Source: Doryteuthis pealeii
Taxonomy: Eukaryota > Mollusca > Cephalopoda > Myopsida > Loliginidae
NCBI GenBank assembly: GCA_023376005.1
Contig: CM042145.1
Coordinates: 63,630,511 to 63,694,510, forward strand
Direction: 5' to 3'
Length of the DNA: 64,000 nt
The notes under the pieces were generated by a model. That model worked only from the letters and a program-made list of their open reading frames with translations, was not told where the DNA came from and did no database searches. Position numbers and translations under genes: made by a program. Positions 32,754 through 44,335 of this stretch are shown here, piece by piece (the first letter of the stretch is position 1; the number at the start of each line of letters is the position of its first letter).

Positions 32754-33145
32754 GGTCCAATGTTATAAAAAAGCGACAAGGAGTCGGTTCATGAGCAGTT
32801 TCTTTTAGTATAATTAACCCTTGATATTTTCTGTTAGTCAAAAATTATAAGACAATAAGACAACAGAATTGGGCGAAAAATTGAAAACCAGACATCTCCA
32901 GCAATAGTATTAGTATTAGTCGTAGTATTAGTATTAGTATTAGTAGTATTAGTACAACTAGTAGTAGTTGCAATAGGAGTAGTGATATTACCAGTAAACA
33001 CAAAGGCACATAGATATACAGAGCCTTACAATTTAATGACAGCAGTTCATTTTTCTGTCTGTGTGTTCGCAGTATCCCTTCCAATATTTGTTTAATTAGC
33101 CTGACCTTATCGGAGAGAACAGACAAACAAATTTAGTGACAACAG
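32716..33145. other. (TA)n and (TAG/TAC)n runs, otherwise nothing recognised
   Basis: TA units lie at 32712-32752, and imperfect AGTATTAGTATT repeats at 32903-32990. No gene seen. Confidence 0.5.
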
Positions 33146-33229
<84 letters not shown>

Positions 33230-33250
33230 TGTGTATGTGTGTGTGTGTTT
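33146..33250. repeat. (TA)n(TG)n compound microsatellite
   Basis: About 24 TA units pass into about 25 TG units with ATG interruptions. Confidence 0.95.
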
Positions 33251-33512
33251 CTCTAGCTGCTTTTTTTTATCTCGTAACTTTCTTCCTTCAAACCCCAGTT
33301 TTCTTGCCCCTTTTTTTTCGACTTTACCTTTCCCCCAGTTCCTTCCTACTGAATATCATTATGTAGGTTTCTCGGTGAGAAAGCGTAACTAATTTCAGCT
33401 CAGAATAGTATAAATAATCACGTGACATACAATAGGAAGCCAAGTTGTGTTTTTTTAACGATGTCACTTCAAAGCATAGCCATGGTACCCGACAGAAACG
33501 TGTGTTTATATA

Positions 33513-33797
33513 TATATTTACCAACCCATCCGCACGAGCAGGATGTGAAGCAAGGCCAATTTCTTAAGTGGAGTTTAACAGGCTTGAATTAAAAGTTTTC
33601 CTCCGCCTACACTGGTTACCCAGCTAAGGTTAAAGAGCCCAATCTGCCCCACAGCTGATTCATAGCTGAAGAGAAAGTAGTTGGAAGCATACTTTTCTCA
33701 AAAGTTCTAGTGTAATGTGAAATGCAATTAGCCTCGTCCATGATTTGAACTCGGGTCGACAGATTCATTTCCTACGACTCTGACTAGCCTAATGTAA
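33513..33797 (-). mobile_element. tRNA-derived SINE family A
   Basis: A complete minus-oriented copy: tail TTACCAACCCATCCGCACGA at 33519, body, and the head with GACCCGAGTTCAAAT (minus strand) near 33750. Confidence 0.75.
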
Positions 33798-33800
33798 GCC

Positions 33801-34076
33801 TTAGGTCTTTAACCTTGGCTAGGTAACCAGTCTAGGAGAAGGAACATTCTTAATTCAAATCTGTTTAACTCCGCTTAATAATTGACTTGTGCCAATCCTA
33901 CTCGTGTGGAGAGAGGTTAGTAAAAAAAAAAAAAGGTTAGAAATGCGTATTGAAATGGTCAGAGTTGTAGGAAATGAATCTGTCGACCCGAGTTCAAATC
34001 ATGGACGAGGCTGATTGCATTTCACATTACACATTACATTACACAGCTGTAGGGCAGATTGGGCTCTTTAACGAAA
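33801..34076 (+). mobile_element. Two nested or rearranged SINE family A pieces
   Basis: First the 3' body and tail (33801-33925, ending in a poly-A run), then a head segment (33940-34076, GTCGACCCGAGTTCAAATC, with a (CATTACA) expansion). The order is the reverse of an intact copy, so these are two insertions or a rearrangement. Confidence 0.65.
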
Positions 34077-34283
34077 AGTGAACCGCTTTCCAACACTTAC
34101 CTGTGAAATTGAAAGACACAAAAAAGTAACAATCTCCCAGGGGGCCCCAGACAGGAAGAGCGCTCCGGGCATGCGCAGAAAAGAGGCAAATTCATTGCTG
34201 ATACCTATTTACTTGTTCAGGGAAAATATCCTCTCCAAGAAATAATGTGAATCTACGAATGAAAGTCTAACCCTAAAATTATC

Positions 34284-34669
34284 GGTAATCTGAACATTAG
34301 CTACATAAATGAGAGTAACCTCCCCTTGTGTATTTCCCTTTGAGTAACCTATATGTTATGGTCGGCCATTTTCATTTCACCGTAAATCTACACTGAAAAT
34401 ACGAATGTGTTCGAATCAATACAACTGAATGTTTTAACACGAAAATATAAAACGTGTTCTAATTGTGCTTGCGCATTGTTTAAAATGAACTTAATTGTTA
34501 TTAAGAACACGTTTTATGATATGTTCGTGTTAAAACATGCAGTTGTATTGATTCGAACAAATTCGTAGTTTTTACGGTGAAATGAAAATGGCCGACAACA
34601 TATGGGTTGCTCAAAGTGAAATAAACAAGGGAGGTTACTCTCATTTATGTAGCTAATGTTCAGATTACC
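34284..34669. mobile_element. Long hairpin (MITE-like foldback)
   Basis: Arms of about 170 bp (GGTAATCTGAACATTAGCTA and complement; AAAATGGCCGAC; CGTGTTAAAACAT) face each other around a spacer of about 40 nt. No coding capacity. The arms are close to identical apart from small indels. Confidence 0.75.
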
Positions 34670-34865
34670 AAATTATCTTTGTCTTTGTTCTTTTCTTTTC
34701 TCTTCCTTAATTCCCTTTCAGTCCACTGTGAGGAAGAACCAAATATATTTGGGGTTTAAAAGAAAACCAGTGAACAGGAACCAGAAGCGACATTAAATAC
34801 ACATAAAACCAACAACTAACCGAACCCCATATGTATTCGGCCTTTTAAATTAACATATAATCTGA

Positions 34866-35115
34866 GGGCCGGCTTAGCTCAGTCAATAGAGCATCCAGCT
34901 CGGAACCACAAGGTTTCCGACTTCAGTACCGGCCCTCGCCAACTCAGCGTATGAGTAGCACAGGAATCTGTACGGTAAAGTGAGGAGCTGATGGTAGGTG
35001 TGGCGCTCCACCTCAGACGCAAACACAATCTCCCTGGTCTAATGCTAGTGAAAAGGGTACATTTCCCTCGCTGTCTGGCTGATACCGACAATAGGCCACT
35101 CCGTCGAATTTACTC
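34866..35115 (+). mobile_element. tRNA-derived SINE family B
   Basis: The first 70 bases form a tRNA-like head: an acceptor-like GGCCGG/CCGGCC pair and a D-arm TTAGCTCAGT..AGAGC. It is followed by a body (GCGTATGAGTAGCACAGG, TGTGGCGCTCCACCTCAGA) and a tail (GCTGGCTGATACCGACAATA-like). The head has lost tRNA T-arm identity, so it is not a working tRNA gene. Confidence 0.8.
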
Positions 35116-35130
35116 ACTTTTTGTATATTG

Positions 35131-35410
35131 CTAATAGGAGGTGCTAGTAACAGAACGGTTATCGTCGTTGAAAATGGACTTGTTGGATCGAGTTTAAATC
35201 CTGGACTAGGCTGGTTGCATTTCATTTCGTGTTAATACCTTTTGGAAAGGTATGAGTCAATCTCTTCTCACCCACCTATGAGTAAATAGTAGGGTAGGCT
35301 GGACTCTTTAGTCTTGGTACGGCAACCAGTCTACGAGAAGGAAAACTCAGGATTCAAATCGGCTGTACTTCGCATCCTGCACGTAGAGAAGGGGTTGGGT
35401 ATATGTATGT
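35131..35410 (+). mobile_element. tRNA-derived SINE family A
   Basis: Diverged head (GGATCGAGTTTAAATCCTGG, B-box-like), body with GTATGAGTCAATCTCTTCTC, tail AGAAGGGGTTGGGTATATG. Confidence 0.7.
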
Positions 35411-35803
35411 ATATTTCAGTTAAGGTAGCAGGGACATGGAGTCAAAACCTGGTTACTGACAGTTTATGACCTATGTGATCTGCAGACCAAATAGGGAAAT
35501 TTGCTTACCCGTTTGCTTATTTACTCCTCGGTTTGGTCCTTCACTTAGTGGGGACAGGAGTGGTGTGGATTTTGATTGGTCAATTTTTATGTGAATCACG
35601 TAGTTTACCCGGATTTTTGTTAGGTTGATTTTTATGTGTATCAAGAGGTTTTTCCGGATACATTTGGTCTGAAGATCACATAGGCGAGACACTGTCAGTA
35701 ACCAGGTGTTGACTCCATGTGTACGCTACCTTAACTCGAATATAAACGCTCTATCAATGATACAGAGCACTTTCTGCTAAGAAATATAGCACCCATATTA
35801 TCC

Positions 35804-35810
<7 letters not shown>

Positions 35811-35853
<43 letters not shown>
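35811..35853. repeat. (TA)n microsatellite
   Basis: About 21 TA units. Confidence 0.95.
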
Positions 35854-35855
<2 letters not shown>

Positions 35856-35946
35856 CGGTAAATATTCAGCCCTTTTGAATATCTGAAGAATCGGTTGCGC
35901 AGCCCTTATGTGACATGATGAGCAAACAGAAGGGTCATTACTGCAC

Positions 35947-36018
35947 ATGTATTACTCCGCTTTAGAAATTGACCTTGTGTCACATCCTAGTCGTGGTAGA
36001 GAGGTTGGGTAAATACAT
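35947..36018 (+). mobile_element. SINE family A, 3' end only
   Basis: The last 70 bases of the family (ACTCCGCTTTAGAAATTGAC, AGAGAGGTTGGGTAAATA). Confidence 0.6.
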
Positions 36019-36456
36019 ACTACACATGCGTATACGCTCTCATATGGTTACTCAGTCAGCAGAGAAACAACTTTCTATACCTGTTGTGCGACCGTTGCAT
36101 TCATAGTGAACATGTATAAACTTTTGTTTGAGAGTTGGACATTATTCTGTGGAAACTAATAAGATGGTTAAGAAAAAGAATTTGGAGATAATGATAAAAA
36201 CAAAAAACAAAAAAACAAGAAAAAAAAATCTCTTTAGAAACAACTACACAGAAAGTGTAAATATGAATGTACAATGTATGCGCCCCCCCCTCTCTTGGCA
36301 TAAGATAACTTTAGACAGTTTGATATGCCATTAAAATCAATCATTGAATTAACCCAAAAAGTTCGTTTGAAAGTCACTGGGAAATCAGATGTGACATAAA
36401 CTCAAGGGAGGCTGGAGAACACATTAATTAAAATGTTCAAAAGCAACAAAAAATTA

Positions 36457-36965
36457 CTAGCAGAACCTGTGAATATACCACAGTAAGATGATTTAATTAT
36501 TAAAACGTTTGATATGTTTACTTAACAGCTATTTCAAAATAGTTCAATATATAAAAAGTATAATAATCTTGATTTAACTCTCTCATTCTTTTTTCTTTCT
36601 TTCCATCTTTTCTATCTTTTCATTATGTTCGATTGAAACAGGTTAGCATTATCCCTTCCATGCGTTCATCTCTCCCTCTATCTTCCACTACTCTCTTTCT
36701 TTCTTCCTTTCTTTCTTATTATATTTTTTCTCTAGAGCATGTACTTTTTCTTCCCTTTCTTTCTCTATAATTAAAATGGAATTGTCCATTATTTAGCTGA
36801 GGTGGCGACATGAGAAATAAGAATGCAGCGAATAAGCAACACCATATAATCCGGATTTACATTTTAGCATTTCATCTTGAACGATTGGGATGGTCTCATT
36901 TTTAACCAGAGTTTGTAAGATTATAACGGTTGTATTTTGTAGGAACATGAGTATTATCATATAGA
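36457..36965 (-). mobile_element. Helitron-like family 2, complete copy
   Basis: 3' end CTAG|T at 36457-36460 with hairpin CTGTG-GTATATT-CACAG (minus sense). 5' end A|TCTATATGATAATACTC at 36965. Long pyrimidine tracts lie inside. No frame. Confidence 0.6.
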
Positions 36966-37425
36966 TACTATTCTATACCAGAGTATAAAAGTTAACCAAA
37001 TTATTTAATGGTATCAGAAAATGACCCACAATCTTCCCCTACCACCTCGTCATCGCACACAATATGATATCGACTATGACCTACATTCTCAACCACCACT
37101 TCTCAATTTTGAAAACCTTATCAACTCAACTCCCCCACACCTTCAAACCTCTGCCCCAAGATCAAAGACAGCTATATTGGATGACACCAACTAATGTCCC
37201 CCCGCCAATATGCCACCAGCACTGCTCACAATCCTTAAGAAGGATCTTAACAACTTCACACAAGATTTTTCTACGTGTCCTGAAGACGGTAGCAAAAACC
37301 GAAACGTTATAGCTTAGATATTACCACCAAGAAGAAATATTAATCCATTGGAATACTTCGTATTCTTCTATATTTTTCCACATACTATTCTATGTAAACA
37401 ATTAAGACTTGGTTTTTAGAAAGGT

Positions 37426-37430
<5 letters not shown>
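36966..37430. repeat. Unassigned repeat with CTGAAGA...CGAAACGTT word
   Basis: The pattern CCTGAAGACGGTAGC followed by AACCGAAACGTTATAG (37278-37315) resembles the core region of the foldback elements, but helix I and III partners are missing. Upstream is C- and A-rich DNA with a short chance frame. Confidence 0.35.
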
Positions 37431-37432
<2 letters not shown>

Positions 37433-37474
<42 letters not shown>

Positions 37475-37500
37475 CTGTCTCTCTTTCTCTCTCTCACTCC
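37433..37500. repeat. (CT)n microsatellite
   Basis: CTCTCT units with TTT and GT interruptions. Confidence 0.9.
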
Positions 37501-37720
37501 ATACCACTATCTCTATCAGTCTAAGTTTATTTGAAGTTTTATGTATACTCCTATATTTTGTAGATCTTTGCAAGACCTTCTGCAAACAAGTAATACAAAG
37601 AAAAAGATCAGCCCAAAACTGGATACTTGGTCAGCTTCCAGCACCGGGCATGCGCACTTGTATAAATCTTATCGGCGGAAACGATAGACGACACACAGCA
37701 TCATCTGCAATATTTATTGG

Positions 37721-38011
37721 GTGAATGGAAAGTCATTAAAAACAAGACATTATATTATGATCTACCGGTCTGTGAAAGGATTTGAGTCCAACCGAATTAA
37801 ACACCAACAATTGAAGCGGACTATTAGAAAGGGTAATTTTCAGTTCAGCAACATTCAAAGTGGAGGAGTTCCATCATGTAGTTTATGTGGAAGAGTATGT
37901 GTCTCCAGGGCTGGCCTGTTGAGTCATCTGAGAAAACACAAGGATACATTGTCAAATGCTACTGACACTCAACTAAAAAAAAGGACATGGTCTTACTCGA
38001 ACACGAGTTGA
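37721..38011 (+). pseudogene. LINE-like C-terminus with single C2H2 finger
   Basis: A 96-codon frame reads KGFESNRIKHQQLKRTIRK and then CSLCGRVCVSRAGLLSHLRK and H. The finger is C-x2-C-x12-H-x3-H, with the CGRxCxSRAGLLSH style seen in non-LTR retrotransposon tails. No RT remains. A single-finger host protein is possible but nothing supports it. Confidence 0.45.
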
Positions 38012-38512
38012 CAGCCAGCAATGAAGGAAAAGAGTAAATTTAATAAAATCAAGTTGAAAGAATTTGAAATGAACAGTAAACCCGACAAATGAATGAAAAT
38101 GGGCAGCGCAAATGTCTATGCATAAAAAATTATCTCATTTGCTTAAGTAATAGTTCTGAACAATAATACTATATATAGTTATTTTTAGTATTGGAGAATT
38201 TAAAATAAAGTGCCTGATTACGGGTGTAAGAAATGTATTTATTTGTTATATAGTACAATACATTTAAGGTGCAATTGTTACCATTGGTTTCAAAGTGTTA
38301 GCCACTTATTGTAAGACAACGCGCCCGTGAAAGAATATATAGCGATTATCAATTCATTCATATATGTGAATATATGTGAGCTGTTAATGTATCCCGCCAC
38401 TGAAGTTTGTCTTTTAGCCCCTGTCATTATAAACAAGTAGTGCGTCGTTTTCTTTTAACTTCCTTTTTCTCTCATTTTTTTAGGGTCCGGTTGTGGTGCT
38501 TAATTTGTTATG

Positions 38513-38513
38513 A

Positions 38514-38573
<60 letters not shown>
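38513..38573. repeat. (TA)n microsatellite
   Basis: About 28 TA units. Confidence 0.95.
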
Positions 38574-38576
<3 letters not shown>

Positions 38577-38876
38577 CATAAATACCCGGTCCATGACCAG
38601 ATTAATTTTTTTTAAAGAATACCAGAGAAGAAAATAATTTATAGAATTAAAAAAAATATAATCCTTAACTTTTGAGTGTTTTGAAATATATTATATTTTT
38701 CAAAAACTGTTTTGTATATATGACAAAACATAATTCAGTTCCTAATTGCTTGTTTTTCTTAATTACTTGTTGCATTAAATTGATAAAAAATATTAATCTA
38801 ATTTATTTTAATTTTTACCCCTAAAAAGTAACAATTAAAAGGAGCTAAGTATTAAACATGAGCTTTTATTTATTTA

Positions 38877-39225
38877 GTTCTATCGGCTGGGGCTGTACAA
38901 TATGCCAACAGCACCTCTGCTGAGTAAAAATCCTTTCCAATTGGGCCACCTGTTGGCCGTAGGTGACGACCCGTGATGTTTGCAGAGCAGTCCATGGTAT
39001 GCACCATTACTTGGGCTAGACGGGCGGTCGGAGAGGTCCCTCCAATCAATCGGCTGGTAATGTCAAGCCCTAGCACCTATATGATTGTCCCTACCGTATT
39101 GCTCTTACGGTAAAAATGAATCTTCATTGCCATTACTCCCAGGCCCACATTAACCCTGAGTGGTAGTACTTGTTAGTCCCACCAAGTACGACCACTCCAG
39201 GTCCCATCTATTGATTAAATAGATA
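38877..39225 (+). repeat. Repeat family C, internally deleted copy
   Basis: It starts TCTATCGGCTGGGGC and contains TTGGGCTAGACGGGCGG and CTGAGTGGTAGTACTTGTTAG. It is about 200 bp shorter than the copies at 16566 and 59044. Confidence 0.65.
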
Positions 39226-39572
39226 AAAAAAAGAGTTTTAAAAATGTTTTAAAAATAAATTAGGAATAATTTTGAATACCCAGTAATAATAAATAAAACA
39301 AACATGACTTCGGCATAAATTGTTTCAAAATCTCAATAACGTCTTTGTTTTAGTACGTAATTTACTTCAGACAAAGCGTCCGTTTGCGTAATTTTTTTGC
39401 AGAATTTAATGTTTAAATTGTATCAAAAATTAATTACATATGTAATATCCTTTTGCCTTTTGACTGATGCTCATTATGTTATTAATTTTTGACTTAAACA
39501 AAAATTTGACCTTATATAATCGATTTAATTAATTTTAATTTGTTTTTAAAGTGTAAAAGCATTTGAATTAGT

Positions 39573-39706
39573 AAATATCATATGCCTTTCTACGATCATA
39601 TGCTTAGAATAGAATTATTTTAGAAATAAAAAAAAATCATCTTTTTTTATACTACTAAAATAATTCTATTCTTAGTATATGATCGTAGAAAGGCAAATGA
39701 TATTAG
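39573..39706. mobile_element. Hairpin MITE-like element
   Basis: Arms of about 52 bp (GCCTTTCTACGATCATATGC and complement; AGAATAGAATTATTTTA) surround a 25-nt A/T spacer. Confidence 0.75.
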
Positions 39707-40160
39707 GGTCTGGATGGGTCTGTTTTAAAGCAAGTTCAAGCTTGTACCGACGAGTAGGGTGGAAGGTTTTTTTTATTTATTTTAGAACTCGTCTTTTTTA
39801 TTACAGTTAGTCGGCTATCTTAGCGCTACTTCAAAGCTCGATTTGTGTCGACAGGAGATGGGGTGAGAGGATCTGTTTAACGGTAGATTTTGTTTTTTTA
39901 GAAATGAACATTCGTATTTTTTAATACCGAGTCTGCTGTCTGGGAAGTTCAAAACTAAACTCATCTCGACGTAAGTAGGGTGGAGATGGAGTGGTGTGTA
40001 TACGGTATTTTATTTTTTTCTATAGCTTAATTATTGAAAATCAAAAAACAAATTTTGTATTTCTCAGTTATAAGCATATTAAGTTGTATGCAAGATTTCA
40101 AATCTGAATGACCATTCGTTTGTGAGTTATAAGTTGACACATACATGCCAAATCATACCA
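39707..40160. other. Non-coding stretch, weak internal repetition
   Basis: GACGAGTAGGGTGGAAGG near 39750 and GACGTAAGTAGGGTGGAGA near 39969 suggest two diverged copies of one unit. No gene. Confidence 0.4.
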
Positions 40161-40171
40161 AACTTCATTAT

Positions 40172-40572
<401 letters not shown>

Positions 40573-40599
40573 ACAATGCTTCAAGCAAATTATAAAACT

Positions 40600-40602
<3 letters not shown>

Positions 40603-40651
<49 letters not shown>
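40603..40651. repeat. (TA)n microsatellite
   Basis: About 24 TA units to the right of the foldback element. Confidence 0.95.
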
Positions 40652-40655
<4 letters not shown>

Positions 40656-41018
40656 TAATAGAGATTCGCTTCCGGTCTTTGTTTGTAACAAAAATTACGT
40701 CACTGCTTACGTCACATTACCCGAAATCGTTATAACAGAACGAATACACACAAAATTTGAACATGCAACATTAGACAGACCTCATTGTTTTTTAAAACAA
40801 GTTTTAATAAATACATGACTGGTATTATATATCTATATATAGTTTGTTTTATTTTAATACATATTTAAAGTTTACATTTCAATTTTTTTTATTTTTCAAC
40901 CCTTTAATGAATTTGATGATTTCACTTACTCGCTGACATTGAATTTTTTACTCCCACCCCTCAGGCAATATGTTTCAAAAATCTATTTTTACATCGCCCG
41001 TATATATTTTACATCACC

Positions 41019-41076
<58 letters not shown>
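41019..41076. repeat. (TA)n microsatellite
   Basis: About 28 TA units. Confidence 0.95.
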
Positions 41077-41079
<3 letters not shown>

Positions 41080-41089
41080 ATACCAAACT

Positions 41090-41268
41090 TATTGGTAAAT
41101 CCTCGCGGTGAGAAAAAAAACAGCAAATAGTTTGATTGTAAAAATATACTACCAAACATCAACCGGGGAGAAAAAATCTTTGAAAAAAAGAAAAGACCAA
41201 GATAATCGTACCAACAAAAAATAATCTATTGGTACAATATTTTGGCCCAAAGAAAAAAACAATTTATT

Positions 41269-41312
<44 letters not shown>

Positions 41313-41400
41313 ATATATATAAGATATTCATATAAACCGCTAGGAGACTCAAGCTAATAAGTAAAAAGTGCTCAATACCTAAGTAGAGCAAATAATAAAG
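41090..41400 (-). mobile_element. Tail of the family 2 foldback/Penelope-like element
   Basis: The minus strand matches 19601-19890 (words GGTATTGAGCA, TTGGTACGATTATCTTGGTC, GGTAGTATATTTTTACAATC), interrupted by a TA run at 41271-41320. The palindromic part with the hammerhead is not attached here. Confidence 0.65.
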
Positions 41401-41770
41401 ATCGAGGTTCGCCAAATGAAACCCGTCTCCCTAGATTATGCCGCAACGATGGACCGTATAAATTCGGGCAGAGAGGCGGACTAATGTCGGCGTGCTGGGT
41501 TTCCATTCGTTGGGGGTGGGGATTAAGATGGCGACAGGGGGCTTGTTTGTATATTGGGTAATTAGTGTTATTTAGGGTATACATTAGAACTGATGTAGTA
41601 GATTCAAATTTACTTTTTAAAAAATAATTTAAATATAATATAATAAAATATAGATTTAATAGTGTTCTTTGTTTTTGTTATTTTCTATTGGTCGTTTTAG
41701 TTTATGCTAATTTAAATGATTCATTTGAATCACGGTGCTATATTTAATGCGTTTGCTCCAAGTCTCTTTG

Positions 41771-41825
41771 GTCAGATTTCGGCCCTGAAGAGCATTAAGC
41801 GAAACCTTTAGTAGGTTCGTCTGAC
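41771..41825 (+). ncRNA. Hammerhead-ribozyme-like motif (family 2, isolated)
   Basis: Helix I: GTCAGA pairs with TCTGAC and GCC with GGT. Core CTGAAGA; helix II GC/GC with loop ATTAA; GAAA; helix III AC/GT with loop CTTTA; cleavage triplet GUA. It is followed by GACTCATTAGATTTATCTTT and a (TA)n run at 41843. No inverted partner is nearby. Confidence 0.6.
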
Positions 41826-41838
41826 TCATTAGATTTAT

Positions 41839-41842
<4 letters not shown>

Positions 41843-41881
<39 letters not shown>
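41843..41881. repeat. (TA)n microsatellite
   Basis: About 19 TA units. A similar run lies at 42025-42072. Confidence 0.95.
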
Positions 41882-41883
<2 letters not shown>

Positions 41884-42023
41884 CCAACATGAGTATACAG
41901 CCGCTGAAACGGTGTGTTAATAAGTACCACATCAAGCCTCATTTCAAAAACACAAATAATATTCTAGTCGTTTATCATTAATCCTCTGCATTCGTTTTCT
42001 TTTTGCTATTTTATTTTCAGACA

Positions 42024-42070
<47 letters not shown>

Positions 42071-42119
42071 CTTTCGGCCTAACTTAAAATACGTCAACTG
42101 TATCCGCGACAGAGGAAAA

Positions 42120-42548
42120 ATATACGCCCCAAAATGGGTGTCCTGGGTAAGAGATTAAATTGTATTTGGTGGTGAGACCCCATTTCTGTAACTCAGAGGA
42201 GTGTGGAGTACATCTTCGTTACTCTTACTTACAGGTTCACCCTGTCTCCGAATTGTAGTCCCTGTGAATGTCCCATCTATGGGTCAAATAGAGCTGTTTG
42301 AAAAACATATAACTGTGTGCAAAACAGATGATTATTATTACTTATGGCAAGCCCCAATCCTTTTAATCATATGTGTGCTAGCAAGCGGTGGCTAAAGGTG
42401 TTATTGTCCGGGGTATGACGTTAAACTCTATCTGGTGGTGAGGTTACAGTTCTGGATGTCTGGGTGCACCCCTTCATCACCGTTATACACAGGTCCACTC
42501 TGATCCGGAGTGGTAGTAGCTGTTAGGGTCCCATCTATGGGTTAAATA
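42120..42548 (+). repeat. Repeat family C, rearranged copy
   Basis: The family end (CCATCTATGGGTYAAATA) occurs twice, at about 42280 and 42545, around a repeated TGGTGGTGAG segment, so part of the element is duplicated. TATGTGTGCTAGCAAGCGG corresponds to the family's middle. Confidence 0.6.
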
Positions 42549-42568
42549 AAACAAAATGAGTTAAAAAA

Positions 42569-43196
42569 TCTTATTATAATGGAAATTGTGTGTTTTTCTC
42601 TCTGTAACCGAAACTATATTACTACTCAAGTCCCAATTCCCTTAGTTATTCACGTCACATTCTCCATGAATTTATTTCTATTTAAACCTCAATTTTTAAT
42701 AAAATTGTTTTACATTATTAATACTGCTGGCCTTATCTACATACTACTAACATGCAATTGTATTTATATATATAACAAAACAGCAGTTTACAGTGTAAAC
42801 GGGAAGGTTAATTTGCATATTGATATAAAAAATGTGATTTTAATAAATATGTGCTTACTATTATTGATTTCTAATTGTTTGGTTTTGTCTTAATGAATAT
42901 GAGCAAAAATATCGGGGATAAATCTCAAAAGAAATCCATTAACAAGAAGAAATAACTGTAATTTTATTCTTTACTTCCTATTCTAACTAAATAGTTAAAT
43001 TAGAAAAAAATTAGTAATGAAAGATGCTCGTGATGGAATAATAAGTTTCAGTTTTTCTATTTTTCTATTATACCCCTGTCTGTTTCAAATCTTTTTATCT
43101 GCATTTTCTTTTAGTTTCATTATCCTTTCTAATTTAGTATAATATTTTATTACATTGAAACTTAAATACTTGCACTCGGAGGGTGCATATATTTGC
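42569..43196 (+). mobile_element. Helitron-like family 1, 3' terminus lost
   Basis: It starts A|TCTTATTATAATGG and runs to the hairpin (GCACTC-GGA-GGGTGC) and ATATATTTGC. The final CTAG is replaced by CATA. About 628 bp, no coding capacity. Confidence 0.65.
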
Positions 43197-43590
43197 ATAT
43201 TTTATTTGTTTAAAAATGCATACATTTGCATATTTTATTAAAAAATTATTTTGATGATTAACAAGAATGAATAAACCAAAAGTTCTTAAAAATGACCCAA
43301 TGGGTTGCCGTAAAATCCATCCAACCAACCAATCTATTAAGGCAATTATATCCGGCATCACACCTGCCGTTGTTTTGTGTGTTTAAGTCCATTATCATGG
43401 TGCCTACTGATTATTTTATGTATCTTCCTAGTGTAACATTGTGGTATTTTCACGGTACCCAAACGTATATATGTAACATAGCGGTGGCGATATATTCACG
43501 GTACCACTACGGATATATATACGTAACGTTCTAATATAGATATACGTTGTAAAGCGGAACTTGTCAACATGCCTCCAAATTCTCAGTACT
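43197..43590. other. Non-coding stretch with a small direct repeat
   Basis: Two related segments with TTCACGGTACC and ATATATRTAAC lie near 43449-43485 and 43496-43530. No gene. Confidence 0.4.
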
Positions 43591-43592
43591 AA

Positions 43593-44040
43593 AATGGCGT
43601 TCAGCACGTGGCGGTCATCTTGTTGATAAAAAAAGTACAAGCGCGAGAAATATATCGTCACAAGCTGCTAGCTTTTATTTCCAGGTTAGGCTCGTCTCGT
43701 GCGTCTTGTGGGCGGGGAAGAGGAAAGGCAGAGAGAAAGAGAGAGAGGACACTGTTAGATTACTGTGATCCCACACAAGGGACCCAGAGGTCCGATCCGT
43801 ACCCTACGACGTCGGAAAGCAAAAAGAGGCTGGTATTTTTCTTCGTCGTTCCACATCACCATGTGACTTCTGGTTCCGGCCAACACCTGAAACCTGTGGT
43901 TGACACTCAATTCTCCATTCGGGGGTCACGCCCCGGTCAAATTGTTTTGTGTTCATTACTCTTTTTAAAATCTTTACTCTCTCACTTATTTCTTCCCCCC
44001 CCTTCCATTAGTAGTCCTTGCCAAATTCAATCTTGCTACA
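43593..44040 (-). mobile_element. LTR-like repeat, related to the solo LTR at 62229
   Basis: The minus strand starts TGTAGCAAGATTG at 44040 and carries AATAAA near 43670. It shares with 62229-62561 the words GGGGCGTGACCCCC, GAATGGAGAATTGA and TGTGGGATCACAGTAAT. It is about 115 bp longer than that copy because of a GA-rich segment (43710-43750). No clear target duplication. Confidence 0.6.
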
Positions 44041-44123
44041 CTAGATAAATGATTTTGAACGTGTTTTTGATGCCTGACTAAGCAAAATTGCTTATTGATA
44101 GGAAATGGACACGGCGAGACGAG

Positions 44124-44126
<3 letters not shown>

Positions 44127-44172
<46 letters not shown>
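44127..44172. repeat. (TA)n microsatellite
   Basis: About 23 TA units directly next to the 3' LTR of the Ty3/gypsy-like element. Confidence 0.95.
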
Positions 44173-44175
<3 letters not shown>

Positions 44176-44185
44176 GACATATCTA

Positions 44186-44335
44186 TGTCTTCTTTCCTTC
44201 CTCTTTCTTTCTTTCTTTCCTTCCTTCTTCATACAAAACGCCGTGTCACAAAAGCACGCAAAAATCGCTACACTTCTCCTTGCAAGCCATCCACCGGAAC
44301 CGTTTCGAGTCAGGTAAGTTCGCCTCGTCATTACA
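44186..44335 (-). repeat. 3' LTR of the Ty3/gypsy-like element
   Basis: On the minus strand it runs from TGTAATGACGAGG to GGAAAGAAGACA (TG...CA). Very short for an LTR (about 145-150 bp). The pol frame passes through it without a stop. Confidence 0.85.

Noticed and set aside
34866..34936. Genuine tRNA gene
   Set aside because: The acceptor and D-arm look tRNA-like, but the T-arm is changed and the sequence continues into a SINE body found at other loci.
37278..37330. Hammerhead ribozyme at CTGAAGACGG...CCGAAACG
   Set aside because: Core words are present, but no helix I complement and no acceptable helix III with U16.1 could be drawn.
43608..44048. 146-codon plus-strand frame
   Set aside because: It runs across an LTR-like repeat whose diverged copy at 62229 does not keep the frame.
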